Shown here: positions 38,021-49,920 of the stretch, in pieces | Layout of the letters: every line of letters begins with the position of its first letter | Position numbering within the stretch: the stretch's first letter is position 1 | Made by a program: the position numbers and the translations under genes | Notes under the pieces: model-generated | The model's database searches: none | What the model was told of the DNA's origin: nothing | What the model saw: the letters and a program-made list of their open reading frames with translations, nothing else | Assembly (NCBI GenBank): GCA_946406115.1 | Contig: OX291544.1 | Coordinates: 9,796,001 to 9,860,000 of the forward strand | Source: Apoda limacodes | Taxonomy: Eukaryota; Arthropoda; Insecta; Lepidoptera; Limacodidae | Length of the DNA: 64,000 bases | Reading direction: 5' to 3'

Positions 38021-38432
38021 TCTATACTAATATATAAAGCTGAAGAGTTTGTTTGTTTGAACGCGCTAATCTCAAGAACTACTGGTCCGATCTGAAAAAT
38101 TCTTCCAGTGTTAGATAGCTCATTTATCGAGGAAGGCTATAGGCTATGTATCATCACGCTAAGACCAAAAGGAGCGGAGCACCAATGAAGAATGTTTCAT
38201 AATCGGGTTTTTGTTTTCCTTTTAAGAGCTTCCGCTGCGTGCGCTGCGTAAACAGTTAAAGTTTTGCAAAAATCATGTACCACAGAATTGTTCCCCTTTA
38301 AAAGTTCTAAAAAAAAGTCCGCGACTGCATATGTGTATATTTTTAGGTTGGCTCTATAATTGAGAAGTTGCCGTCAGAACCCTACGCCAATAATAAAAAT
38401 TTAGGGCGGGCGAAGCCGCTGCCAAAAGCTAG
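38021..38432 (+). mobile_element. non-autonomous Helitron, array copy 4
   Basis: Same element with one A-to-G change near 38,148; TC start and CTAG end intact. The sequence after it departs from the array after GGGAGTTTG. Confidence 0.75.
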
Positions 38433-38454
38433 TATAATATAATATGGGAGTTTG

Positions 38455-39510
38455 TATGGAAATTCGTTATTTTTGAAGCTACATGCATGAAAACATGCAT
38501 ACAAATTGTAAATACCAATTTACCAGCTTTAAGCTCAAAATTAAGAATGATTGAAAATAAATTTCACTGTTTTTGGAAAATTATTTCCATCAAATTCTAT
38601 TAGGTTATATGGTTTTACCTATTAATCAATAAAACGTATTTCGTAATTTACTAACTACCTATCTAATTAATACATTGTCTGCAGGATGTGAACAAGAACA
38701 CGTTTTATGGTTATTAGCTTTAAAATAGGGCCCCAATAAAACGAGGTGTTGGTTCACAGTAAGACCAGAGATCAAATCACACTTTATGGATGGTTTAACA
38801 AAGGACTTATATGTGATCAAACGATATTCATTCTTTAATAATAATTATAAATATGTCATCATAAAATATGTAAATTAAACCTATAGATATAAAGATAAGT
38901 TCAATTTACCTATAAGTACATGGATTTTAATTTCTACATTATTAGCAAATGTAGCCCGAGGGAAGATATAACTGGCTATACCAGTCTATTAAATAAGCAA
39001 CGCAGACGTCTTGAGCAGATAAGACATCTGTTTATAATATACGCTGTTATATTACTTTGAAGTTTGAAAGGAAAAAAAATAAAGGAATTTACCTAGCAGG
39101 GTAACGCATACAGCACATTTAATAGTACCTATATAAAATAGTGAACTTAATAATATGTTTTACAGGAAAATTAAAATTTACGGATCTTAGAACATACTGT
39201 CACGACTCTTATCCCTGATAGGATAGTCAGAGATATCTATCAGGTAAATTATAGCGACGATATATTCATTAACAAACTTCAATTATCTCGCATTACAGCA
39301 AAAAAAACAATAATTTTTCAGAACATACTTACACTACAGATACATTTGGTGATATGTAAAATTTTTAATTTAATTTCATTTGTTCCATTTTTTGCCTTAG
39401 AAATTAAGAATATATTACAAGTCATTAATTTGATGCCAAAACAGCGGGATTAAAATACAGCATCAAGAGGCATTCGAGACAAGTTTTACACAATACACAT
39501 ATCTTTATCT
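38455..39510. other. non-coding AT-rich sequence right of the array
   Basis: The stretch contains a small ATGCATGAAAACATGCAT inverted repeat near 38,482-38,499. No gene or clear element is seen. Confidence 0.4.
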
Positions 39511-39911
39511 ATAAAAACGGCAAAAAAATCACGTTTGTTGTATGGGAGCCCCCCTTAAAGATTTGTTTTATTTTAATTTAATTATTTATTTTTAAACTGA
39601 ATATATAACTAAATATTCTGTGAATATTTCAAGCGTCTCCTTTTTGCGGTTATTAATATCGAGTAACAACGAGCGAAAAAATCACGTTTGTTTTATTAGA
39701 GCCACCTTAGATATTTATTTTATTCTGTTCTTTAGTATTTGTTGTTATACGGTTATATTATAGCAGCAACACCGCATGTATATCGTCTGTGAAAATTTCA
39801 ACTGTCTGACTATCACTGTTCATGAGATACAGCCTGGTGACAGACGGACAGACGGACGGACAGCGAAGTCTGCCCTGAATAGTTTTGTAACCATTGGGTA
39901 TGGAACCCTAA
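39511..39911 (+). repeat. interspersed repeat family B, right part
   Basis: Blocks in order are AAAAAAATCACGTTTGTTGT, ATGGGAGCCCCC, GTGAAAATTTCAACTGTCTG, TTCATGAGATACAGCCTGGT, GACGGACGGACAGCGAAGTC and a terminal TATGGAACCCTAA. The same blocks occur in inverse order at 49,521-49,920, and fragments at 25.3 kb and in the array units. It is a very common lepidopteran repeat whose class I cannot assign. Confidence 0.7.
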
Positions 39912-40306
39912 TTTCCACGTCTCATAATCATAATAATGGGATCATTTTCTCAACACTTTTATACAAATAGAATTTAGAATTAATTCGAATCAAAAAGTGC
40001 CATTACCTTTTATTAAGTAGAAGTTATTAATTCTGTCGTCGGTGTAGGCGTAAAAGACCTTTTTTATAAAATTAAATGTAAGTAATAAGGTAATAAAAGG
40101 TCCCATTGGCCCTGGCGATACAAAGGAAGTGTAAAAAATATTTTTTTTAACAGTTTTTTATTTCTTCGGTTTTTTTGTTATTACTTAACATTCGTTGTAT
40201 TTATTTAAAACAAAAAACAAAATTAAAATTTTTTGATGAATTAAATCTACTATTTTTGTTGAAGACAATAATGGGCAGGTGTGAGTCGTATTAGGGTTCC
40301 TTTACA

Positions 40307-40692
40307 TCCCACTAATATTATAAATGCGAAAATTTGGATGTGTGTTACTCAATCATCCTTCAACCACTGGATGGATTGGGGTGATGAAATAACTTGTCGC
40401 ACTTCGGGAATAACTAAAGCGTTTGCTTCTCAATCCTTCTACAACGGAGTATCCAATTGAGCTGAAACTTTGAACAGAGATAGTTGAAGATACGGAGGAC
40501 ATAGGATTTTTACCCAGAAAATTTAAAAGTTCCCGTGGCAGTAACTATTAATGAATTCCACTTGAACGAACTATAGCTGAAGCCATAGCTTGCTATACGA
40601 AACTTCTTTAGTTTAATCAAGGAATAGCCTTAAGAATTCCATGCCGATTAGCAAATTTAGGGGAAGCGGGCGGAGCAGCTGGCAAAAGCTAG
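40307..40692 (+). mobile_element. Helitron-like non-autonomous element
   Basis: It starts TCCCACTAATATTATAAATG, has GCGAAAATTTGGATGTGTG, CCAATTGAGCTGAAACTTTG and GTTCCCGTGGCAGTAACTA, and ends GGGCGGAGCAGCTGGCAAAAG-CTAG-T. The TC start and CTAG end fit Helitrons. Confidence 0.62.
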
Positions 40693-42210
40693 TTATTAAT
40701 AAGTGGTTGTTGTCGGAAAAAGGATGTATGTATTTAGTTTTTTTTACTTATTTATTATTTAATCCATTGCCAAAATAAAGTAAATGCACTTAACAGCTTC
40801 ATTCCTATGCTTTATTTCTTTCCCCCATGCACATTTGGACAATCAGGCCTAATATTGCTGTCTCGTTTTCACACACCATTAAAGAACTGAATGCATTTTA
40901 ATAAGGAACTTTTCTTATATACGCGCGCCTTACCGTTTGCCTAATCTATTTTATGTGATTAACTGTACAAACATTTTAAGGATTTATTTTTAATACATTA
41001 TTTTATGCATGATTTTACTGAAAGTGTTATTTATATTAATTGTGAACAATAGCGGAATCCCGTGGAGTGCTCAGTTATCCTGCTGGAACTATTCAATTCT
41101 GCAGGATACCTATCATTATTTTACAGCTACATTATTTTTGATGTTAAAAGTGATCTTAATAGAAGATACTATTGAAACTTTATAAAATACAGTCCGTTAA
41201 TCAAAGAAATCGGTTACTATAGCTAAAATTTAAATTAATAATCCGTTAAATTTTGATAAAATTATAAATTAAAGTTCTGTTAAATTATTGTTTAGTACTT
41301 TTTCACAAAGAATTAAATTATAAAAATAATTTTAAAGATTCAACTTAATATTTTCTTTAAGTTATAATATCAAATGATTTTTGCTAGGCGAAGAAAATCA
41401 TCGTTCGTGTAAAGTATAGCTTTAACCTGCAGTTTATTTCCTTCATATTTTAATACTTTCGAATAGCTACACTTCAAACCAAGTTACGTCGCCTGTATGT
41501 CTGACCTCGTTCTTATATGTCACGTTCACTTCGAGACCGCTCTTGTGAGATGGCAATTGAAGAAAATTTTTTATGAGCCCGCAAAGCTTTTGTTTATGCA
41601 GCAAAAAAAAAGCACAAACACTACCACAAAAGATAAAATAAAATAGAGATATTATTGACATTAGATTTGGGTCACAAACACTTTCTTAAATTTCTATGTG
41701 AAATACAGAAAAACGGCTGAAATCAGAATGTACCTCAGAAAATGCTCTTCTCTCAGGTATTATCAGTAATCGTACTTAGCTGTAAGAATAAAAATTTCAT
41801 AGGGTACACCTGCACTAGATTTATTAAAAAAAGACACATCATATAAACGTTACGATTCGAATACATATGCAACATTGCAAAAAATTGTTAATCGTGACAT
41901 TACATTGTTGGAAAATAGAAGCAACAGAGACCTTGGTCTATTTTTTATAAAGAGGGCCAGCTTCCTGTTATCAATATAATTTTTACAGTAGGATGGCACT
42001 TCTGCCAGCTGGTTAAACGCACTGCGAATGTAATAACTGTTTTATAAATTTAAATATAGAAGGTTGGATTGTCATTACTAAAATTTTTGATGGGACTGAC
42101 TGTGGCTCGACGAACATGGTTTTCAAACCTTGGCGAATGAGATTATTTGTAATACCTAAAGTGGGTGTTCGAAAAAGGATTATTTGTAATTTGTGAATTA
42201 ACACACATAT
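40693..42210. other. non-coding sequence
   Basis: The region is AT-rich with only short open frames. The minus-strand frame at 42,013-42,204 lies beyond the Penelope-like remnant and could be its 3' trailer, but it has no motif. Confidence 0.35.
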
Positions 42211-42214
42211 AGAC

Positions 42215-42770
42215 TTTCAGATTAGATAGATTTACCCCGTCTTCGCGATTAAATTTTTTATTGATTTGTTTCACTTCTGGCACCAAACTTGCTGTATATC
42301 GGCGTGCTGTATTTAGGTTTGTGTAATTCTATCCAATGGTTAGGTCCAGACTGTAGCAGATGTTGAGCAATTCAGACGTTTTAGTATCACAATTTTTGCC
42401 TGCGCGAATGTGTTTATTTACCCGACACGAAATGGTTCTTTTCGATTGTCATATGCAACATAAGCCACAATTGCAGTCAATTTTATAAAAACCGGGCTTC
42501 TCAAAAGAAAAACATCTTTTGGCAAACGCAAATATTGTACAATTTTTTCTGAAAACAAACACGGTTTTTATCGAATATGTAATCAATAAGTTACCAATAC
42601 AAAATTGGTCACTCCTTTGCTTTTCGGTAAAAATGCGGATTGCCTATCTACTGTATGTTATCGACGATCCTTTGTTCGTGAAGGTTTCATAGATTTTATG
42701 TGGTAATCGTTTTTCTGCAGTACATTGTCCGTTTTAGCACACTATCAATAACGTAAAGATGGCGCTAATA
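42215..42770 (-). pseudogene. Penelope-like retroelement remnant with GIY-YIG endonuclease end
   Basis: Minus-strand fragments in shifting frames appear in family order: a segment ending TYSIKTVFVFRKNC, then FEKPGFYKIDCNCGLCC (the Cys-rich start of the Penelope GIY-YIG region), KRTISCRVNKHIRAGKN, HWIELHKPK and finally KKFNREDGVNLSNL, the conserved C-terminus. The YIGQT motif itself is destroyed. No RT palm was recognised to the right. The order and spacing make Penelope much more likely than a host GIY-YIG protein. Confidence 0.6.
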
Positions 42771-43555
42771 TCGGGAACTTAACAAATCTAATGGTGATAC
42801 GCCCGAAACATATTGGTAAACATATTGACAACAATCGTGAAAATTTAAAAATTTCATAATTTCATAATTTATTAGTTCATAATTCATATATAATTCAAGT
42901 TAACTTATGGACTACTTAGTTAGCCAAAACTTAATGTTAGAATATGATATAAGACTTTACATAAACCGTTTAAGTAAATAAGTTATTTACATTGTTACAT
43001 AAAGGTTAGGTAGTTAATAAGTTTTAGGGTTTACAAAATAAGTAAATGACCACTAGCATCCAAACTAGGCGGAGCCTGTGTTTTGGACACCAGTATCTTC
43101 CAGAGACATTAGGTATGTAGTCTTTGGTTAGTAGGTAACAACAAGAATGCAATATAAAGTTTTCTTACATTACTGTGCATAACATGAGGGTAGGATTCTA
43201 GGACCAATGTGAATGTACACTTTGTGCTAATGTGTAATATGACTCATGCCCACCATAGTAGGTACTGTGCCACTACACAATACGCGAGCACCTTATCGTG
43301 TGTTGTAAACTAGTTATTAGATGTATTGTGGCTACTAAAACTAAGGACTTAAGGAGGTGTTATGATTTTTAATTACTTTACTAATATTTTATACGAATTT
43401 TTAAGAGATTTTGTTGCAGTATATTATTATATTCTTAAATAAATTTCTATTTATACGAAAGGGATATTATTATTATGTATGTGCCTACTTGTGTTTATTC
43501 ATTATGTTTATTGAGGTGTTAATACAAGATATGTCCAAGTTATAGTGCTTACGTG

Positions 43556-43557
<2 letters not shown>

Positions 43558-43627
<70 letters not shown>

Positions 43628-43652
43628 TTTGTGTGTGTGAGAGAGTGCGTGC

Positions 43653-43695
<43 letters not shown>

Positions 43696-43725
43696 TGACT
43701 GTGTCAGTGTGTGTGTATTAATGGT
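43558..43725. repeat. (GT)n microsatellite with interruptions
   Basis: About 170 bases of nearly pure GT dinucleotides, with a short interruption at 43,623-43,662 (GTTTGTTTG, GAGAGAGTGCGTGCG). It lies immediately outside the stop codon end of the minus-strand LINE. Open frames made of Cys-Val repeats across it are artefacts. Confidence 0.95.
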
Positions 43726-43737
43726 GTATGGCGGGTA

Positions 43738-46565
43738 TCATGATTGAACTGATAGGAGATTTTCAGTTTCATCGTAGTTTTTCGTTTTGAGCCATACTGT
43801 TAGGATCTTTTTGCATTTTAAGTAGGTAAGGGGATAAATGTTAATAATTTTGTTTAGCTTGTTGAAAAGTACAGGACCTAGGTAGGTTTGGAATTTGCGG
43901 ATGAAATTCGTCTTAAAATATATTGTTGGACAGACTTTATCTTTTCGACGAGAAGTGGTTAGTTTATGAGAGAAGGAAAGTTTAGACTGTTGAGTAGTGA
44001 CCGTGTTTCTGATAAAAAGTTGCATTATTGTTAAAAAATCACAGTTTTTGTATAGTTCAGCGGTGGAATAGCGAAATGGCTTGAATGTCATAACTTTGAG
44101 TAAGGCTCTTTGCGCTCGCTCCAACTTTATTAAATGCGACTTCCGTGCTCCACCCCATGAGATGATACAATATGTGAATACAGATTGCGCTAGTGCATAA
44201 TAAATGCTTTTCAGTAGTTTATAATTTGCAATATGGCGTAGTGTCTTAAAAACATATATGAGTCTTCTTGTTCTCTGCGATAGTAAATTTATTTGAGGTA
44301 TCCACGACAACGTTTCATCCAGTAAAACGCTAAGATATTTAATTATTGTGGATTTATTTAGGGTACTGCAATTACAATTATGATTATGTATATCGTAGTT
44401 TTGACATGTATGGACCTGTATTTTTAAGTTTTGTTCGTCAAGACTTATCCGTTTAGTAGTTTTGAAAGTTATATATTGCGTTTTAGGCAAGTTTAAAGTC
44501 ACAAAGTTCAGATGAAGCCAATAAACTACTTTTCTCACACCCTGTTCGGCTAGATATCTGGCTTCTTGCCACGAGGAGCCATGAAAAATGAGAGCAGTGT
44601 CGTCAGCAAACGAAATAATTTTGCAGTTAGTCAAACTAAAGTTACACAATTCATTAATATATAGCAAGAACAGACTTGGACCAAGAACACTACCTTGAGG
44701 TACCCCATAAGAGACTGTAGCATCTGCACTGTAGTATTCGCCTATCTTCACTCTTTGTGCGCGATTACTGAGATAGTCTTTAAATAGTGCATGTGCATTC
44801 CCCCTAATGCCAACTTTTTCCAATTTATCAAGAAGAAGGTGGATAGGGACCGTGTCAAATGCCTTAGCTAGGTCGAGAAATACTGCCATACATTTTTCTT
44901 TTGCGTCTAGTCGCGTAGCAACGTATTCAGTTAGAGTTGAGACTGCTTCGCTGGTCGATCTTTGAGCTCTAAAACCAAACTGGTTTGGTGATAGAATGTT
45001 TTCTTTTTCTAGATAAGTCACAAGCCTTCTATTAATAATCTTTTCTAGAATTTTGGAGAGTGCTGTTAAAATGGAAAAAGGACGATAGTTGTTGACACAA
45101 TCCCTGTCCCCAGCCTTGTGAATGGGATAGATAATTGCTATTTTAAACACTTGGGGAAAAACACCTGCATTTATACACAAGTTAGTGATATGTGTTAGTT
45201 TGGGTACTATAACGTGTTTGGCCATTTTCAAAACCTTAGTGGAAATATTGTCCCACCCCGTTGCACAGTCATTTTTGAGGTTGATGATTAGACTTTCAAC
45301 TTCCTGCTCCGTTGTTTCAAACATAACCATAGAATTTGGAGGACACTGCGGTTGTGAAGTAAAGTCACTGTCATGGACGCTTGGATATTCTGAGGAATTA
45401 ATCTTGTCTGCTAGGTCTTTACCCACATTTGCAAAGAAGTTGTTAACGTGTTCAACAGCAATTTCAGGGGTATCTCTAACTTTTAGTAGATCTGTTTGTA
45501 AGTTTTTCTTTGTGTTCATGTTAGTTACGTTTTTTATTATTTTCCAGGTGTTTCTCGGATTGTTAGAGTTTTTTGCAAGTTCATCTTGTTGTATTCTCTT
45601 TTGAGTCTTCTTAACAAGTTATTACAATAGTTTTTGTAACGGTTGTATGTGGTATTAAGTATAATATTATAAGGTTCTTTTTTACATTTTAGGTGCATTC
45701 GTACTAATACAGGTGTTATCCAAGGCTTTATACATCGAAACTTTTTAGGTATTGAGACATCAAGAATGTGTTTCTGGATTATACTTGACAGGGAATTAAC
45801 AAGTTTGTGAGCCGTCCAATTTGGATCATCTGAAGTGGTAATACAATCAAGATCACTATTCATAAACGATCGCATGGTAGTTAACTTTCCTAAATGTATA
45901 TGTTTGATTATGATTGATTTTATAATGCATGTGGATACTAGTAAGAACAGCTGAGTGATCTGTTAGAGGTGATTGTAGTACCATGGTTGTTGCGGGGAGT
46001 TTTGCTTTAATCATTGCATTGTCTAGACCATTATTACCTCTGGTGGGAATGTCATGACCAGGTAAAATACCATGGCTAGCCAAATATTTAGATAATCTGT
46101 AGACTTACCATCGTCAGTTCCCTGTTTTACATCAATATTAATGTCACCCATTATCACTATGTTATTGATTTTTTTGTAGATGTTTAAGGTTTTATTTAAG
46201 GAATTAATGAACTTGTCTTTATTCTTATATGAAGGTGATTTGTATATACCTAGTATGACCATGTCAGTATTTATTTCAATAACAAGGCAAGTAGCTTCAT
46301 CTATTGGTTGTTCTTTTATCTTACAATTTAGGCCTTGTTAAGTATATACTACAACACCATCATTTTGGTTATAGTCATTTTGTGAGTAGTTTATGTTGTA
46401 GCCAGATAGTGAAGGAAAGTTAGTCGTTTTCTGGTTCCACGTCTCTGTTAGTATATAGATTTCACAGTCGAATCCTATTCTTGTTAAGAGGACCTCAAAA
46501 TCTGAGATATTTTTAGAGATACTTCTTATATTTTGAGTCATAATTTTGAGGTGTTGATTATGCAT
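43738..46565 (-). pseudogene. LINE ORF2: APE-type endonuclease and reverse transcriptase, lightly damaged
   Basis: The intact 593-codon part (45,519-43,738) holds the RT. NNYRPFSILTALSKILEK lies near residue 145, LDLAKAFDTV at 205-214, GVPQGSVLGPSLFLLYINE from 262 and the catalytic FADD at 294-297, followed by the usual C-terminal helical tail. To the right, the endonuclease is recognisable in pieces: KIMTQNIRSISKNISDFE and TETWN (46,565-46,338), VIMGDINIDV (near 46,150) and SPLTDHSAVL (near 45,965). The pieces are separated by a stop at 46,338-46,340 and by frame changes near 46,080, 45,865 and 45,600. All catalytic RT residues are present, but the copy as read cannot make a full ORF2 protein. 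It would reverse-transcribe LINE RNA by target priming. Confidence 0.85.
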
Positions 46566-46935
46566 ATTATGTTTTGATAGAATTTTTTTACATGATTCGG
46601 GCTCACAAGAATATGATTCTCCTGCAGTTATTTTATCTATGTTGTCAGTTAAGGTTTTATTATTTAGATAATCGAATTTTATAGTTTATGACATGACATA
46701 TATCAGATTGACAGTATGTATATATTATTTGTTTGTTTGTGAATTGAATTTGTACATGTATGCATGTGTGTAAGTGTGGTTTGTAAGTGTAGGTAGAATG
46801 TTTGATAAAAATGGGTACCATTTTTGTGTCTATGTTTGATTTTTAATAGTTATAAGCTGTTGTGTTGTAATTTATGTGACCTGATTTGTAGTAGGTTTGT
46901 AAAATATTCTTTAAACTCACTTTAGTTAAAAATAG

Positions 46936-47833
46936 TCATATCTTACTTCTAAGGGTAGCTATTTGTTGCTCATCCTTAACTTCAATATATTCTGATTTCT
47001 CCGTTTTCCTGAGATAAACTTTTCAATTGTTAGTCCAACAGTACTTGTACTCTTTGGTTTTTGCTAAGTCTCGTGCCAAAAAGAACAGTCTTCGTCCTTT
47101 ATTGGTGAGAGCCTCCGATATGTAAATAGGTTTATCTTGTCCTGCTAGTCCGATGGTAGTAGAGTTTAGCCGGTTGGAGGGATTCTCTTTATTATATACT
47201 TTCGCACTTTTAATTACACTATTTTTTATAAAATTTCTAGTAAACTCTGCAACAATAGTCTTGCTTCCTTTAACATTAATTGCAAATACTTCTTTAATGT
47301 CATTTCTATCAATATTAACTTTGACAGCTGCACAACTTTTTTTCACAAGGTTGGAAAGTTCTTCTTGGTTTTCGGTTACTGTTGCAATTGGCAAATTTCT
47401 TATTTCTATTGTAGATTTCGTTCCATCTCCTCTACTTTCATTGATAGGGTGGTTATTTATTATATAGTTGCTCTTTGCGTTCTGTTTCTAGTATGTCAAC
47501 TTTTTTTTGAATAGCTTCATATTGACTATTTAGGAATTCAAGGGATTTTTCAATTTCTTTATTAGAGTATTTTATTTGCGAGTTTTGTTTCTTTATAATG
47601 GCGACGTCAGACGCTAGCTTATTAAGAATAGCGTTTTGTTTTTCCTTCCATTCATTCAGTAGGGATTTTATGTCTTCCGAAGAGTCATCACAATCATTAG
47701 GATCTCTGCGTCGCTTGCTGCGCTGGGCAACCATCAGAAGTGCCGAGTCATCAAACTCAACATTAGTAATTTCTGTTTCTGACATAGTTTGTGGTAAGGT
47801 GCTGTTCGGTGGAGATCTTGTTACTTTTGGCAT
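46936..47833 (-). pseudogene. LINE ORF1, coiled-coil plus baculovirus-FP-like nucleic-acid-binding protein
   Basis: The first part (47,833-47,453) begins MPKVTRSPPNSTLPQ and contains a Lys/Arg-rich patch (RSKRRRDPND) and a long heptad-like coiled coil (EKQNAILNKLASDVAIIKKQ and onward). A 1-base shift near 47,455 leads into STIEIRNLPIATVTENQEEL, through VAEFTRNFIKNSVIKSAK, to FFLARDLAKTKEYKYCWTNN, after which a TGA (47,023-47,025) stands where a Gly is usual before KVYLRK; the frame then stays open to TGA at 46,936-46,938. This C-terminal pattern is shared by CR1/Zenon ORF1 proteins and baculovirus FP protein. The expected role is RNA binding in the LINE ribonucleoprotein. Confidence 0.75.
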
Positions 47834-48050
47834 TTTTCAAGTTCGCAGTTTAAGTGGTTATCAGTACTAACGTGCCAGAACGGCTTGGTCTCTTTGCACG
47901 AGTTGCTAGGAGTGGTACGAGGGTCTTATTAAACTGGTGGTTCTGGGTAATGGAGGTACAGTGGAGACGTCTTATCGCTACCGCGGTCCAAGTGAAGGGC
48001 GCAATACATTGAATACTAAGAACTAGCAGGTCATAAAGCACGATGCATCA

Positions 48051-49520
48051 CTCGGAAGTAAATGCAATTCCATCGGTAAGTTACTTCCCTCCATGAACAA
48101 TGTTCTTATACACTTTCACCGAAATTAATACGTGTTCCTTTCGTAAAAAGAAATTTCCATTTTGGGAGAATAGTACCTATTCTCAATGGTCTCAATAAAT
48201 CAATTTAACGATAAGACTTTTTCAATTACAAATGGCGCTGATCTCCTTTGAAATATTAAATTTTTATCATCGGCTTAAATTCAATTACTATAATAACAAC
48301 ATTGTAAGACCTTAGAACTTTATCATATTCTTTAGATACTTGAGGCAATGTATTAATAAATCCATTTATAAGAGTAATAAAGAACCATTTAGGTATTTAA
48401 CTGACTTAAAATTCTTTACCTATACGAGTATCAAGGCAGACTTAGTAACAGCATATGTCTGAAATTTTATCAATCAACATAAACAGTAACATGCAAAAAA
48501 ACTTTTATTGGATAAGAAAAGAAAACTTGCGTTTGCTGAAACGTTACACAAAAACTTACAAAAATGTTTCCGTATAAGTGTTACACACAATGTTTTTTAT
48601 CACATTTGCGAGTAAATCAATGAATAAACTTACTTAAACACAATTGAAATGGCGGGAATAGAAGTAGAGAAACCAACGCTTCCGCCAGATGATATTCAGA
48701 GAATTTATTAAATAGAAAGTTTTCGCTGAAGTTTAAACTTGTAGTGTGTAGTTTATGTTTTAAAATGATATAGTCATTACTGCCCGCCAGTGCTATAAAC
48801 GCGCGCTGTGCTTTGTGAAAAGTAAAAATTCCAAATGAAAAGCCCGGGGGAGTAACTAAGGACTGAGCACCCGCTTTGCCTGCACGTGATAAATTAAAAA
48901 TAAAATTGTTAATTATCACCGTTCAGGCCTCCTATAATAATCAAAAATTGCCCATAGGTTTATTCTTATTATGTGTATACCGCACTAGTTTAAGTGATTT
49001 CAAATAGGTTTCGGAAATCAAAGGTAACTATTCATAGTCATAAAAATAATTTTACAGGTCGATAATACATTAAATTGTATTATATAAGAATATACATATA
49101 TTCTATTAAATATAAGAAATACCTTAGTTCTAAAAGAATCACTTGATAGACTTTTAAACCTTGTTGATTGATACTTCAAGAACACTTATGTAAATGCTTA
49201 AGAGAGTTGTTGAGGATTTTTATGGCGTTCGCAAAGCCTTTGTATCTCAAGTGGTCTTGAAACTCTTGAAAATCTCAGCCATGAAATTTTAAAGTCAACA
49301 ACACTTGTTCATAGAAAATCTAGTGGCTGTTACGAAATACTACTTTTATATAGTATTATATTGTTAACATGTGATTTAAGATAATTTCTCAATATAAAAG
49401 CTTCCTTGGAGTTCTTGGAAATCCCTTAAATACTTCAAAGGGAGATTGTTGACGTATCAATCATATTAAGCTAGGTTTATGATAGGTGACTTTGGGAAAC
49501 AAACTACAATTTACTTCTTT
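48051..49520. other. non-coding AT-rich sequence
   Basis: No exon or element was recognised. The minus-strand frame at 48,617-48,919 has no motif. Confidence 0.4.
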
Positions 49521-49920
49521 TTTAGGGTTCCATATCCAAAGGCTAAAAAACGGGACCCTATTACTAAGACTTCGCTGTCACCCGGCTGTATCTCATGAAC
49601 CGTAATAGTTAGACAGTTCAAATTTTTACAGATGATGTATTTCTGTTGCCGCTATAACAATGTATAAAAATAAATATTAAGGGAGCTCCCATACAAAAAA
49701 CGTGATTTTTTTGCTCGATATTAATAACGGGAATATTTAGACGCTTAACAGATTCACAGAATATATTTACTATATATTTACTTTAAAAATAAATAATTAA
49801 CATAAAAGAAATATTTAACGGGGGCTCCCAAACACCAAACGTGAGTTTTTTGCTGATTGTATAGATAATGGTACTGAACCCTTATTGCGCAATTCCGACT
49901 CGCACTTGGCCGGTTTTTTT
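49521..49920 (-). repeat. interspersed repeat family B, nearly complete copy
   Basis: This is the reverse orientation of the copy at 39.5 kb and extends further: it starts TTTAGGGTTCCATATCC on the plus strand, includes ACCCGGCTGTATCTCATGAA and CTCCCATACAAAAAACGTGA, and ends CCGACTCGCACTTGGCCGG plus a T-run. The terminal GGCCAAGTGCGAGTC block also starts the partial copies inside the array units. Confidence 0.7.

Larger units (their letters stand above)
27411..38454 (+). repeat. macrosatellite: four direct copies of a 2.76 kb unit
   Basis: Unit starts (TAGTAACATT) are at 27,411, 30,172, 32,933 and 35,698, giving periods of 2761, 2761 and 2765. The fourth copy ends with GGGAGTTTG near 38,454. 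Copies differ by scattered substitutions; copy 3 has a 4 bp TTGA insertion near 33,637 plus a few changes, copy 4 a 1 bp deletion near 37,465. Copies 2-4 share states that copy 1 lacks (for example GTGAGG against GTAAGG near the unit start and AGATTAGC against AGATTTGC). The unit contains a 412 bp Helitron near its right end, a nested inverted repeat, two partial family-B repeat starts (about 28,010 and 29,055 in copy 1) and no convincing gene. Confidence 0.95.
43738..48050 (-). mobile_element. CR1/Zenon-like LINE, nearly full length
   Basis: The element reads right to left: short 5' UTR (about 48,050-47,834), ORF1 (47,833-46,936), spacer, ORF2 endonuclease plus reverse transcriptase (about 46,565-43,738), then about 10-50 bases and a (CA)n tract on the element strand. 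It has no poly(A) tail, which fits CR1-type rather than Jockey-type LINEs. ORFs carry only a handful of lesions, so insertion is fairly recent. The exact 5' end is uncertain and no target-site duplication was identified. L2 or another CR1-group clade is possible. Confidence 0.75.

Noticed and set aside
27411..38454. CRISPR-like or bacterial repeat array
   Set aside because: The unit is 2.76 kb with no spacers, and the whole window is animal DNA.
43553..43747. Open frame of Cys-Val repeats
   Set aside because: It is the translation of the (GT)n microsatellite.
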